A DNA stretch of 15,721 nucleotides from assembly GCA_045542415.1 (NCBI GenBank), contig JAZQKZ010000030.1, positions 1 to 15,721 on the forward strand. Reading direction: 5' to 3'. Of this stretch, positions 1-6,983 are shown in pieces (the first letter of the stretch is position 1; each line of letters opens with the position of its first letter). The notes under the pieces were generated by a model that did no database searches, was not told where the DNA came from, and was given only the letters and a program-made list of their open reading frames with translations. The stretch comes from UMGS1958 sp045542415 (GTDB lineage Bacteria > Bacillota > Clostridia > UBA1381). The translations under genes and the position numbers were made by a program.

Positions 1-1335
1 TGAGTTGAAATCTCAAGTTCTACAACGTAGAGCCGGGCAGTTCCCGTCACGCCCCTTGTGGGCGTGTGAGTTGAAATGCTGTTTGGTAATTCAAACAGAC
101 ATATATTTTTTGGTCACGCCCTTCGTGGGCGTGTGAGTTGAAATACCGCCTGCCCATTTGCCCATTATCTTCATTTGTCACGCCCCTCGTGGGCGTGTGA
201 GTTGAAATGCGGATTCCGTTTTTATCCTCGCAATAAAATTTGTTACGCCCCTCGTGGGCGTGTGGGTTGAAATGATACCAGAAAAAAATCAAAGGCCGGT
301 ACATGTGCCAGTCACGCCCCTCGTGGGCGTGTGAGTTGAAATTGTGTACGCAGTGCAATGGTGTGGGAGAGACAAGTCACGCCCCTCGTGGGCGTGTGAG
401 TTGAAATATCAGGGTCTATAAGGTCTGTAAAAGTATTTGAGTCACGCCCCTCGTGGGCGTGTGAGTTGAAATGATACTGTTTTAAGCGAGAAGTGGTTTG
501 AGTGTGTCACGCCCCTCGTGGGCGTGTGAGTTGAAATTCCCTTTTCCGGTATGCAATTCGGGGCGGTGGTCGTCGCGCCCCTCGTGGGCGTGTGAGTTGA
601 AATAAACATATTAGTGCGTTTAATGAGGGGGCAAGGTCGCGCCCCTCGTGGGCGTGTGAGTTGAAATCGGACGTTTCGGATCCTGTGCTGCAGCTTTGTT
701 TTGTCGCGCCCCTCGTGGGCGTGTGAGTTGAAATGAAATGAAAAAATATACTGCCCTGCAGATTGCGGCAGGTCGCGCCCCTCGTGGGCGTGTGAGTTGA
801 AATTATACGCTTAGAGGGTTAGGCTATATCTTGGCAGGGTCGCGCCCCTCGTGGGCGTGTGAGTTGAAATAACTGCGAGTTTGAGGCGGATTTCGGTGAG
901 ATGTACATGTCGCGCCCCTCGTGGGCGTGTGAGTTGAAATCTGATGAACCGCAGGTAACAACAATTGAAATTGAGTCGCGCCCCTCGTGGGCGTGTGAGT
1001 TGAAATACATACGGTGCAGCATATTCGGTGCCGGGTACGTCACGCCCCTCGTGGGCGTGTGAGTTGAAATCGTAAATGAATATACCCTAAAAGCAGGGTA
1101 GTGCGTCACGCCCCTCGTGGGCGTGTGAGTTGAAATGCGTATAGTCCACATAAACTTGTATCCTCTCGCCTTGTCACGCCCCTCGTGGGCGTGTGAGTTG
1201 AAATTTGCTTCCATTGCGATTTCATAATCTTCTTTTGGTCACGCCCCTCGTGGGCGTGTGAGTTGAAATTTCAACTATTCCCAGTAGTTTGAAAAGCTTT
1301 TTTGTCACGCCCCTCGTGGGCGTGTGAGTAGCAAA
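1..1335 (+). CRISPR. CRISPR array, type I-C-like repeats, leader-distal part
   Basis: A partial repeat (1-11) is followed by 20 repeats of 32 nt starting at 46, 113, 177, 242, 311, 376, 441, 506, 572, 636, 703, 772, 839, 909, 975, 1039, 1105, 1173, 1238 and 1304. They separate 20 unique spacers of 32-38 nt. Each repeat has a 7-bp stem (CACGCCC with GGGCGTG), a 5-nt loop (CTCGT) and an 11-nt 3' tail, TGAGTTGAAAT. This matches type I-C repeats, where Cas5d cuts at the stem base and leaves an 11-nt 5' handle on the crRNA. The orientation (GAAAT at the 3' end, degenerate last repeat on the right) implies transcription on + with the leader and newest spacers left of the window. No cas genes are visible, so the I-C assignment rests on repeat structure. 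Repeat position 4 is A or G in blocks; other substitutions are at 46, 113 and 242. Confidence 0.97.
1304..1335 (+). repeat. Degenerate terminal CRISPR repeat
   Basis: The last repeat matches the consensus through GTGTGAGT at 1329 and keeps the full hairpin, but its 3' tail is AGCAAA instead of TGAAAT, and no further spacer follows. Loss of the conserved tail is typical of the oldest, leader-distal repeat. It sets the array polarity and marks the array's right end. Confidence 0.9.
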
Positions 1336-1442
1336 GTTGCTTCCTCGTTGTTGATATACTAATAAACAGAAGATAAATAATCGAAATAAGTGCCGAAAAA
1401 GAGGATTTTGAGGGGAAATTGCTATTTATATCAAAAAAACTG

Positions 1443-1471
1443 TTGCGAACAAAGAAAAAATGTAGTATAAT
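1443..1471 (+). promoter_or_regulatory. Promoter of the capD-like / secreted-protein unit
   Basis: TTGCGA (1443-1448) and TATAAT (1466-1471) are separated by exactly 17 nt, a strong sigma-A type promoter in an AT-rich spacer. It lies 38 nt before the ATG at 1509. The stretch from 1336 to 1442, between the CRISPR array and this promoter, shows no ORF, terminator or repeat. Confidence 0.75.
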
Positions 1472-1508
1472 ATAAATAATATTATATATTGGGCGGAGTG
1501 TGAATTTG

Positions 1509-3326
1509 ATGAATTTGAGTAGAAGAACGATGATGCTTATGGCAATAGATTTTATTGCGTTTATATGCAGCGGTCTGGCGGCTATGTTTATGATACGGAC
1601 AACCACTGAGATTAATGGCACTTTGTATCTTATTACGCTCATTGCAGCAGTTATTAATGTGGTGGGAATGTTAATATTCGGTGCTTACCGCATTATATGG
1701 AGATATGCGACCATAAAGGATTTTATCAACTGCTTTATGGGAATAATATCAGGAACAATTATTGCTCTGATTTATTCGGTAATCATTGACAGATTTGAGG
1801 ATATATATTTCTATCTTTTCTTCTTTATGTCGGTGTGTTCGGTTGTTGCAACGAGAACAGTATATAAATATTTCTTTGTAAAAACTACACGCAGTACATA
1901 TGAGGGGCAGTACCGCACGATGATTGTTGGCGGCGGTGATACGGGCAGGCGTCTTATTCAGGAGATGCGTGACGGAAAATGTCAATATAATCCGATTATA
2001 ATTGCTGACGATGATCCGGCAAAGCTGTTCAGATTGGTTCTGGGTGTAAAGGTGGCAGGTACAACGGAGATGATACCGCATCTCGTAAATGAATATGACA
2101 TTACACATATTATTGTTGCAATGCCATCCTGCAGCAAGGAGATACAGAAAAGAATAGTATCAATATGCTCAAAGACAAGCTGTACAACAAAGGTTCTTCC
2201 GTATATTCATGAGCTTATAACCGGCTCAAGTCTTTTGGATCAGACAAGAGAAATTAATATCGGTGACCTTCTTGGCAGAGATGAAATTAAATTTGATGAA
2301 GATAAGAACCGCAAGCTTATAGAGGGAAAGGTATGCATGGTGACAGGCGGAGGAGGTTCGATAGGCTCGGAGCTTTCCAGACAGATCGCAAAGCATAATC
2401 CAAAGCAGCTTATTATTGTTGATATCTATGAAAACAATGCATACGATATACAGCAGGAGCTTAAACGTATTTATGGTGATAAGTTGGATTTGCAGATTCG
2501 TATTGCTTCGGTAAGAGATGAGAATAAGATGGACATGCTCTTTAACGAATTCAAGCCTGAAATTGTATTCCATGCTGCTGCACATAAGCATGTTCCGCTG
2601 ATGGAGGACAGTCCTGAGGAAGCAATAAAGAATAATGTATTCGGTACATATAATACAGCAAGACTTTCGGAAAAATACGGAGTAAAGAAATTTGTGCTTG
2701 TGTCAACAGATAAGGCTGTAAATCCGACGAATGTAATGGGAGCAACTAAGCGTTGCTGTGAGATGGTAACAGAGTATATGTCACAGAAAAAATCAAAGAC
2801 TGAATTTGTGGCAGTACGCTTTGGTAATGTTTTGGGTTCTAACGGTTCAGTGATTCCGCTTTTTAAGAAGCAGATTGAAAATGGAGGTCCGGTTACGGTT
2901 ACACATCCTGATATAATCAGATATTTTATGACTATACCGGAGGCGGTTTCGCTGATTCTTCAGGCGGCAAGCTTTGCGAACGGCGGAGAGATTTTTGTGC
3001 TTGACATGGGTGCTCCTGTCAAGATAACTACACTTGCAGAAAATCTGATAAGACTGATGGGCAGAGAGCCGTATGTGGATATTAAAATTGAATTTACGGG
3101 CTTGCGTCCGGGAGAAAAGCTTTTTGAGGAGCTTCTGATGTCTGAAGAGGGACTGAAAAAGACTGAAAATGATAAAATATTTATCGGTAGGCAGATAAAG
3201 CTTGATGAGCAAATTTTTGCACAGAAGCTTGATGAGCTGAAAAAAGCAGCAAACAGTAATGTGTCAGCGGATGCAGTTAAATGTCTGCATGAAATAGTTC
3301 CGACATTTAAACGGGCAAGCAATTAA
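1509..3326 (+). CDS. Membrane-bound UDP-sugar 4,6-dehydratase, CapD/WbpM/PglF-type
   Basis: Likely NAD-dependent 4,6-dehydratase acting on a UDP-HexNAc such as UDP-GlcNAc, feeding capsule, exopolysaccharide or glycan synthesis. Numbered from an upstream in-frame GTG at 1500, residues 10-125 hold about four membrane helices and residues 139-165 a first Rossmann motif (VGGGDTGRR). The catalytic short-chain-dehydrogenase domain has GGGGSIGSE at about 283-291 and STDKAVNPTNVMGATK at about 402-417. The active site there is Ser-Met-Lys rather than Ser-Tyr-Lys, as known for WbpM relatives; LRPGEKLFEELL near the C-terminus is also family-typical. About 605 aa is the normal length. The ATG at 1509 is preferred over GTG 1500 because GGCGGAG (1492-1498) is 10 nt from the ATG but touches the GTG. 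The next gene starts 13 nt downstream, so the two are probably co-transcribed. The exact sugar is not deducible. Confidence 0.9.
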   Translation: MNLSRRTMMLMAIDFIAFICSGLAAMFMIRTTTEINGTLYLITLIAAVINVVGMLIFGAYRIIWRYATIKDFINCFMGIISGTIIALIYSVIIDRFEDIYFYLFFFMSVCSVVATRTVYKYFFVKTTRSTYEGQYRTMIVGGGDTGRRLIQEMRDGKCQYNPIIIADDDPAKLFRLVLGVKVAGTTEMIPHLVNEYDITHIIVAMPSCSKEIQKRIVSICSKTSCTTKVLPYIHELITGSSLLDQTREINIGDLLGRDEIKFDEDKNRKLIEGKVCMVTGGGGSIGSELSRQIAKHNPKQLIIVDIYENNAYDIQQELKRIYGDKLDLQIRIASVRDENKMDMLFNEFKPEIVFHAAAHKHVPLMEDSPEEAIKNNVFGTYNTARLSEKYGVKKFVLVSTDKAVNPTNVMGATKRCCEMVTEYMSQKKSKTEFVAVRFGNVLGSNGSVIPLFKKQIENGGPVTVTHPDIIRYFMTIPEAVSLILQAASFANGGEIFVLDMGAPVKITTLAENLIRLMGREPYVDIKIEFTGLRPGEKLFEELLMSEEGLKKTENDKIFIGRQIKLDEQIFAQKLDELKKAANSNVSADAVKCLHEIVPTFKRASN

Positions 3327-3339
3327 GGGGATTTAAAAA

Positions 3340-4851
3340 ATGAAACAAACAGTATTTTTTGCAGCGACAGTGATGTCGCTGCTTGCTGTAACTGCATATG
3401 CAGATGATATAACGGTGACCGTAAACGGTACTGCGGTGGAATTTGACCAGGCACCTGTTATAGATAATGACCGTACTCTTGTACCCATGCGTGCGATTTT
3501 TGAAGCGATTGGCGCAGAAGTGGAATGGGATAATGAGACAAGAACTGTTACTTCAAAAAAGGGAGAAACAGTTATAAGGCTTACAATAGGCAGTGCCGAG
3601 ATGGCAGTGGATGAGAAAACGGTATTACTTGATGTTCCGGCAAAAATTATCGGTGACAGAACGATGGTTCCGGTGCGTGCAATCAGTGAAGCACTTTCGT
3701 GTGATGTACAATGGTTAGGTGACACAAGAACAGTAGTGATTACGTCGTCTGCGGCTACGTTTGTTCCGCAGACAACGGCAGAACCGACAGCGACTGAAGT
3801 TCCGATGCCGACATCAGTGCCGTCAGATATTTCGGATGATGTAAATATTTTTGATGAGCTGTGGATCAGCGGAAGCGGAGAAGTAGTTCCCGCTACCGGT
3901 GAGATAAAGTCGAATGCGGCATCTGTTGTTACGGACTATATTCCGATAAACGGTGCAAAGAGCTATTATGCAAGCTATTATGATCCGAATGCAGGAGTAT
4001 TTAAAGGTGCAAATTGTATGGCGTATGCATTCTATGATGTTGATAAGAACTATATAAGCGGTGCTAATACGGATATGGCAAAGACGGTAAAGGCTCCGGA
4101 AAACGCGTCATACATACGTTTTACAATAAAGCAAAAGGTGAATACGAGAAATCTGAAATATGTAACATTTATGCAGACCGATACTGTGCCGGAGTCTTTT
4201 GTAAAGAGTGAGCGTATAACCGATAAAGCACAGACACAGCTGTTTAAATCGAAAAAGATTGCAGTGGTAGGTGACCGTCAGATAATTCATTCAGATATCT
4301 GGACAAATGAGGCGGATGAAAGGCTGGGTGCGGATGTTTTGGCGGTAAAGGGCTTTTATCTGTTACCGTTCAAAAGCCATGATGTAGATTCGCTTTCCAT
4401 AGAAAAAACATTATCGTCAATTCCGTCGGATGCAGATTATATGATAGTTGCAGCCGGATTCTGGGACTGGATGTATTCATGGGAAATCGGTGAACTGCCG
4501 GGTAATGACGGAGGAATATACGACTTTCTGGAAACAGCGGCACAAAGATGGCCGAATACGAAAATTATTATGATGACAATGCCTACTGCTAAATATGCAA
4601 TTGAGGATTTTACAAATGGCGGTATATATAACCGTCTCGGAATGAATACGCAGGATTATTCGCAAAGAATTATTGAAGTATGTAAAAATACGGGAACTGA
4701 TTATATAGATATATCCGGATTATGGACATATGAAAATATATCGGAATATATGAAAGCAGATTCCCTGAGCTATATGTACCCAAATGAAGCAGGCGGAAAG
4801 CTGATTGCTGATAAGGTGGTTACAGAGCTGATAAAGCTTGCCGAGAAATAA
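3340..4851 (+). CDS. Secreted protein: copper-amine-oxidase-N repeats plus degenerate SGNH-like domain
   Basis: Residues 1-21 form a Sec signal peptide (cleavage after AYA). Residues 22-136 hold two tandem Cu_amine_oxidN1-type units with the hallmark strings DRTLVPMRAI and DRTMVPVRAI, a module common in clostridial cell-surface proteins and not itself an oxidase. A Thr/Pro/Glu-rich linker follows (about 140-168). Residues 175-290 look beta-rich, like a carbohydrate-binding or jelly-roll module. Residues 305-500 resemble an SGNH/GDSL hydrolase, but the block I nucleophile is Arg (GDR, 311-313), the GxND block reads GFWDW (373-377), and the DxxHPN block reads Y480-P-N. The esterase is therefore probably inactive and may only bind glycan. 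AAGGGG (3325-3330) is the ribosome binding site. A role in surface polysaccharide is inferred from the upstream dehydratase. The function is otherwise unknown. Confidence 0.85.
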   Translation: MKQTVFFAATVMSLLAVTAYADDITVTVNGTAVEFDQAPVIDNDRTLVPMRAIFEAIGAEVEWDNETRTVTSKKGETVIRLTIGSAEMAVDEKTVLLDVPAKIIGDRTMVPVRAISEALSCDVQWLGDTRTVVITSSAATFVPQTTAEPTATEVPMPTSVPSDISDDVNIFDELWISGSGEVVPATGEIKSNAASVVTDYIPINGAKSYYASYYDPNAGVFKGANCMAYAFYDVDKNYISGANTDMAKTVKAPENASYIRFTIKQKVNTRNLKYVTFMQTDTVPESFVKSERITDKAQTQLFKSKKIAVVGDRQIIHSDIWTNEADERLGADVLAVKGFYLLPFKSHDVDSLSIEKTLSSIPSDADYMIVAAGFWDWMYSWEIGELPGNDGGIYDFLETAAQRWPNTKIIMMTMPTAKYAIEDFTNGGIYNRLGMNTQDYSQRIIEVCKNTGTDYIDISGLWTYENISEYMKADSLSYMYPNEAGGKLIADKVVTELIKLAEK

Positions 4852-4856
4852 CATAT

Positions 4857-4900
4857 AAAAATCCATTGATGCTGTGGTTTACAGGGTTAATGGATTTTTT
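4857..4900 (+). terminator. Rho-independent terminator of the capD-like unit
   Basis: AAAAATCCATT (4857-4867) pairs perfectly with AATGGATTTTT (4889-4899) and ends in a T-run. A small inner stem, CTGT (4872-4875) with ACAG (4881-4884), narrows the loop. It starts 5 nt after the stop of the secreted-protein gene. Confidence 0.85.
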
Positions 4901-4993
4901 GGTGAACGGAAGTAACGAAAATAAACGGCACTGCATAATATACACTACAATAAGCTACAAAATAGTTATAGTATATAACAGGAGGTAAGGAAT

Positions 4994-5260
4994 ATGCAGG
5001 ACAGATTCAATTCCAGAACAGCACAACAGTCTGAATGCGGAACAAATTTCCGTGAAGCAGTGTGCATACATACAGATAAGGTGTATGATTCTTGCAGAGA
5101 TAAGGATTGTCTTGAGAACATCAGAGTATATCTGACCGGCTGCGGTCAGGATGTGGTTGACAGAGCAATCAACGTAAAGTGTACAAAGGCAGAGGTGATA
5201 TGGGTATTTTCTGATATCGAACTAAATAAGTACAATATTGTTATATGGGTTTCCAGGTAG
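4994..5260 (+). pseudogene. Cys-rich clostridial protein, apparently 3'-truncated
   Basis: The ORF has an excellent ribosome binding site (AGGAGGT, 4980-4986, 7 nt before ATG) and encodes 88 aa. Residues 1-76 look like the N-terminal third of a clostridial family of unknown function that, from memory, contains CIHTDKVYDSCRDKDCLE-like and VYLTGCGQDVVDRAINVK-like segments and runs to 200 or more residues, continuing after the VFSDIE-like motif with a conserved PVPFN-type segment. Here the sequence changes abruptly after Glu76 to an unrelated 12-residue tail and stops; no remnant of the rest is seen downstream. Six Cys lie at 15, 24, 34, 39, 50 and 63. I infer that a deletion or insertion junction near 5218-5224 removed the 3' part. 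A genuinely short variant cannot be excluded, because the family comparison is from memory. Confidence 0.6.
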
Positions 5261-5268
5261 TGGAAACC
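5248..5268. repeat. Perfect 8-bp inverted repeat at the truncated-gene end
   Basis: GGTTTCCA (5248-5255) and TGGAAACC (5261-5268) flank the 5-nt loop GGTAG. The hairpin covers the stop codon of the truncated ORF and is not followed by a proper T-run, so it is a weak terminator at best. Its place just right of the inferred junction makes an element-end remnant another possibility. Confidence 0.6.
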
Positions 5269-5303
5269 GAGATGATTTTATATTGCATTATCTGAAATAA
5301 ATA

Positions 5304-5332
5304 TTGACATTATTCCGAATGTGGTATATAAT
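5304..5332 (+). promoter_or_regulatory. Consensus promoter of the HTH-fic-SWIM operon
   Basis: Exact consensus TTGACA (5304-5309), 17-nt spacer, exact TATAAT (5327-5332), 27 nt before the ATG at 5359. The spacer holds a small palindrome, ATTC-C-GAAT (5312-5320), a plausible operator for the HTH protein encoded first, as expected if the operon represses itself. The promoter call is firm; the operator is only a suggestion. Confidence 0.88.
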
Positions 5333-5358
5333 AGAGATATATTACGGAGGATTTGATA

Positions 5359-5730
5359 ATGGAGATTTTAACAACAAAAAAGGCAAGTGAATTGTGGGGG
5401 ATATCTGCCAGAAGGATAACTGCTCTTTGTGAGCAAGGCAGAATTCACGGAGCAATAAAGGAATCGGGCATATGGATTTTACCTGCAAATAGCAAAAAGC
5501 CTGTCGATGCCAGAGTAAAAAATGGTAATTATATTAATTGGCGAAATAAGACAGATTTATCATGCAATGATTTTCAAAGTAATTTGAAAAATCTTAAAGG
5601 TACCTTTGCTGTTGAGGGAATGAGTATCAGTGAGGAATCAATGGCAAATCTGGAACTGTTGGCAAGCGGAGAGATGACTTGTTTAGAGATTGTAGAAAAA
5701 ATAAAACAAAAATATATGCAAAGGATGTAA
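5359..5730 (+). CDS. HTH protein with VbhA-like Fic-inhibitory motif (putative antitoxin)
   Basis: This 123-aa protein has two parts. Residues 3-50 form a MerR/excisionase-like winged helix (KKASELWGISARRITALCEQGRI, then a WILPANSKKP hairpin). Residues 75-120 resemble VbhA-type antitoxins, with TFAVEG at 82-87 fitting the Fic inhibitory motif [S/T]xxxE[G/N] followed by SGEMTCLEIVEKI. In class I Fic systems (VbhA-VbhT) this Glu blocks ATP binding in the toxin. The fic gene starts 6 nt after the stop, so this is very likely its cognate inhibitor, with a DNA-binding part that may repress the operon. ATG 5359 is chosen over TTG 5353 because GGAGG (5346-5350) is 8 nt from the ATG but only 2 nt from the TTG. 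Confidence 0.82.
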   Translation: MEILTTKKASELWGISARRITALCEQGRIHGAIKESGIWILPANSKKPVDARVKNGNYINWRNKTDLSCNDFQSNLKNLKGTFAVEGMSISEESMANLELLASGEMTCLEIVEKIKQKYMQRM

Positions 5731-5736
5731 TATGAC

Positions 5737-6345
5737 ATGTTTTCAAAATATGAGGTTTATACAACAACACAGTCATTGTATTGCTATCCAGATACGAACA
5801 TTCTGAAAAATAAATTTAATATAAGGGATTTTGAACTTCTGAAAAAAGTGGAAGAAGAAATTACAGTAGTGAAGCAGCTTGAGCTATTGCAAAATCCTAT
5901 AAAGGGGAATTTTACAAAAACACATTTGCTTAATATTCATAAGTTTATTTTTGAAGATATTTATCCGTTTGCAGGAAAAATCCGAAAAGAGCAAATAAGT
6001 AAGGCAGATACAAGATTTTATCCGCCGAATTTGATTAACAGAGAATTGGACAAGGTATTCAGTGAGATTAAAAACAGTGGTATGCTTAAAGAGGAGTCAA
6101 AGGATATATTATTTGATAGATTAGCATATGTTATGGCTGAGCTGAATATTATTCATCCATTCAGAGAGGGCAATGGAAGAGCAATTCGTGAATTTATCAG
6201 AATTATAGCAAAGCGATGCGGATATGATCTGAATTGGGGCAGTGTAGATAGAAGTGAAATTCTTGAACTGTCAATACAATCGGTTTATAATTATAAAGTG
6301 TTGATTGCTATATTGAAAAAAGTATATGTAGGAGAAACATTATGA
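5737..6345 (+). CDS. fic: Fic-family AMP-transferase (putative toxin)
   Basis: This 202-aa protein carries the complete catalytic motif HPFREGNGRAIR at 140-151, matching HxFx(D/E)GNGRxxR, with His140 as catalytic base and Glu144 in the metal-binding position. Upstream are the usual FEDIYPFAGKIR segment (72-83) and the target-docking flap around ISKADTRFYPP (87-97). Fic enzymes transfer AMP, or sometimes other groups, from nucleotides onto hydroxyl side chains of proteins; as toxins several modify gyrase/topoisomerase IV or translation factors. No inhibitory motif is seen inside the protein, which fits a class I enzyme controlled by the preceding gene. AAGGA (5721-5725) lies 11 nt before the ATG. 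The 3' end overlaps the SWIM gene (ATGA). The target is unknown. Confidence 0.92.
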   Translation: MFSKYEVYTTTQSLYCYPDTNILKNKFNIRDFELLKKVEEEITVVKQLELLQNPIKGNFTKTHLLNIHKFIFEDIYPFAGKIRKEQISKADTRFYPPNLINRELDKVFSEIKNSGMLKEESKDILFDRLAYVMAELNIIHPFREGNGRAIREFIRIIAKRCGYDLNWGSVDRSEILELSIQSVYNYKVLIAILKKVYVGETL

Positions 6346-6794
6346 GTTTGATTTCTTTGGCAAGTGGTGCATCGGCATGGCGGGGATATGAATATTATCT
6401 GGACAAGAATGTACTGATATATGAGCGTATAAACGAAAATGAATATATTGCTAAGGTAAAAGGCAATGGCAGAAATTATGATGTACATATTGACACCAAG
6501 CATCCGAGAAAATCTAAGTGCAACTGTCCGCATGCAGACGGCAGAAGAATTATATGCAAGCATATGATTGCGACGTATTTTACAGCATTTCCTGATGAAG
6601 CAAAGGCATATATAGAGGAAATAGAAGAATATGTGATGGAGGAAGAAAGAAGGGAGCAAGAGAAGGATGAGAAGCTGGAAAGGTATATAAACAGCTTATC
6701 AAAGCAAGAGCTTAAAGAATTACTTTATGATGTTTTGTGTGAATGTCCGGAGTGGATTGTTGAGAGCTTTGTGTATGACAGAATGGAGTGGTAA
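6342..6794 (+). CDS. SWIM zinc-finger protein, third gene of the fic operon
   Basis: This 150-aa protein has a SWIM zinc finger CxCx(n)CxH formed by Cys60, Cys62, Cys72 and His74. SWIM fingers are predicted to bind DNA or protein. Residues 88-115 are Glu/Lys/Arg-rich and probably helical or coiled-coil, and a conserved-looking C-terminal helix region follows. Its ATG overlaps the fic stop codon by 4 nt (ATGA), so translation is coupled to fic. The tight coupling suggests a role with the toxin, for example targeting, a cofactor or extra regulation, but this is inference. No terminator separates its stop from the tRNA-like sequence 3 nt downstream. Confidence 0.85.
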   Translation: MSLISLASGASAWRGYEYYLDKNVLIYERINENEYIAKVKGNGRNYDVHIDTKHPRKSKCNCPHADGRRIICKHMIATYFTAFPDEAKAYIEEIEEYVMEEERREQEKDEKLERYINSLSKQELKELLYDVLCECPEWIVESFVYDRMEW

Positions 6795-6797
6795 AAT

Positions 6798-6824
6798 TTC
6801 CTTGTTAGCTCAGTCGGTAGGGCG
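6798..6824 (+). pseudogene. Degenerate copy of the 5' part of tRNA-Asn
   Basis: 25 of 27 nt match the 5' region of the intact tRNA-Asn (6872-6898), with differences only at 6803 and 6821, exactly 74 nt upstream. It covers the acceptor 5' strand and the D-arm. After it the sequence departs (ACTGCCGACAGAGCAACC), and no anticodon stem, T-arm or acceptor 3' strand can be folded, so it is not a working tRNA. It is a relic of a tandem duplication or of recombination at the tRNA locus. Confidence 0.75.
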
Positions 6825-6872
6825 ACTGCCGACAGAGCAACCGAGTTGAATATATCAAAAACATAACGATAT

Positions 6873-6945
6873 TCCTCGTTAGCTCAGTCGGTAGAGCGCA
6901 TGACTGTTAATCATGATGTCGCTGGTTCAAGCCCAGCACGGGGAG
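6873..6945 (+). tRNA. tRNA-Asn (anticodon GTT)
   Basis: A full cloverleaf can be drawn by eye. The acceptor is TCCTCGT/ACGGGGA with one T-G wobble, and the D-arm contains AGCTCAGTCGGTAGAGC. The anticodon stem is CATGA/TCATG (6899-6903/6911-6915), with loop CTGTTAA and anticodon GTT (6906-6908). The T-stem is GCTGG/CCAGC with loop TTCAAGC, and the discriminator base is G6945. No CCA is encoded. It sits between the fic operon and the integrative-element backbone, a typical place for an integration site. Confidence 0.96.
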
Positions 6946-6947
6946 CT

Positions 6948-6983
6948 GAAAAGCCTTGAAATCACTGCATTTCAAGGCTTTTT
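6948..6983 (+). terminator. Terminator after tRNA-Asn
   Basis: GAAAAGCCTTGAAAT (6948-6962) and ATTTCAAGGCTTTTT (6969-6983) form a stem of about 14 bp around the 6-nt loop CACTGC, ending in Ts. Strong intrinsic terminator 2 nt after the tRNA. Confidence 0.92.

Noticed and set aside
1071..1104. 13-nt match between the start of this spacer and 2084-2096 in the capD-like gene (possible self-target)
   Set aside because: Only 13 of 34 nt match, the flank at 2081-2083 (TCT) is not the TTC expected for type I-C, and a match this long is roughly what chance gives in AT-rich DNA with 20 spacers.
47..1214. Minus-strand ORFs across the CRISPR array giving repeated NSHAHEGRD peptides
   Set aside because: They are translations of the CRISPR repeats; the periodic peptide comes from the repeat-spacer unit and there is no start signal or protein family.
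1336..1442. CRISPR leader at the right end of the array
   Set aside because: The adjoining repeat is degenerate at its 3' end and the repeat orientation places the leader on the left; the AT-rich stretch is better explained as the upstream region of the capD-like gene promoter.
1500..1508. GTG start three codons upstream for the capD-like gene
   Set aside because: GGCGGAG would be only 1 nt from the GTG; the ATG at 1509 has proper spacing.
6799..6871. Second functional tRNA upstream of tRNA-Asn
   Set aside because: Only the acceptor 5' strand and D-arm are present; no anticodon stem, T-arm or 3' acceptor can be folded.
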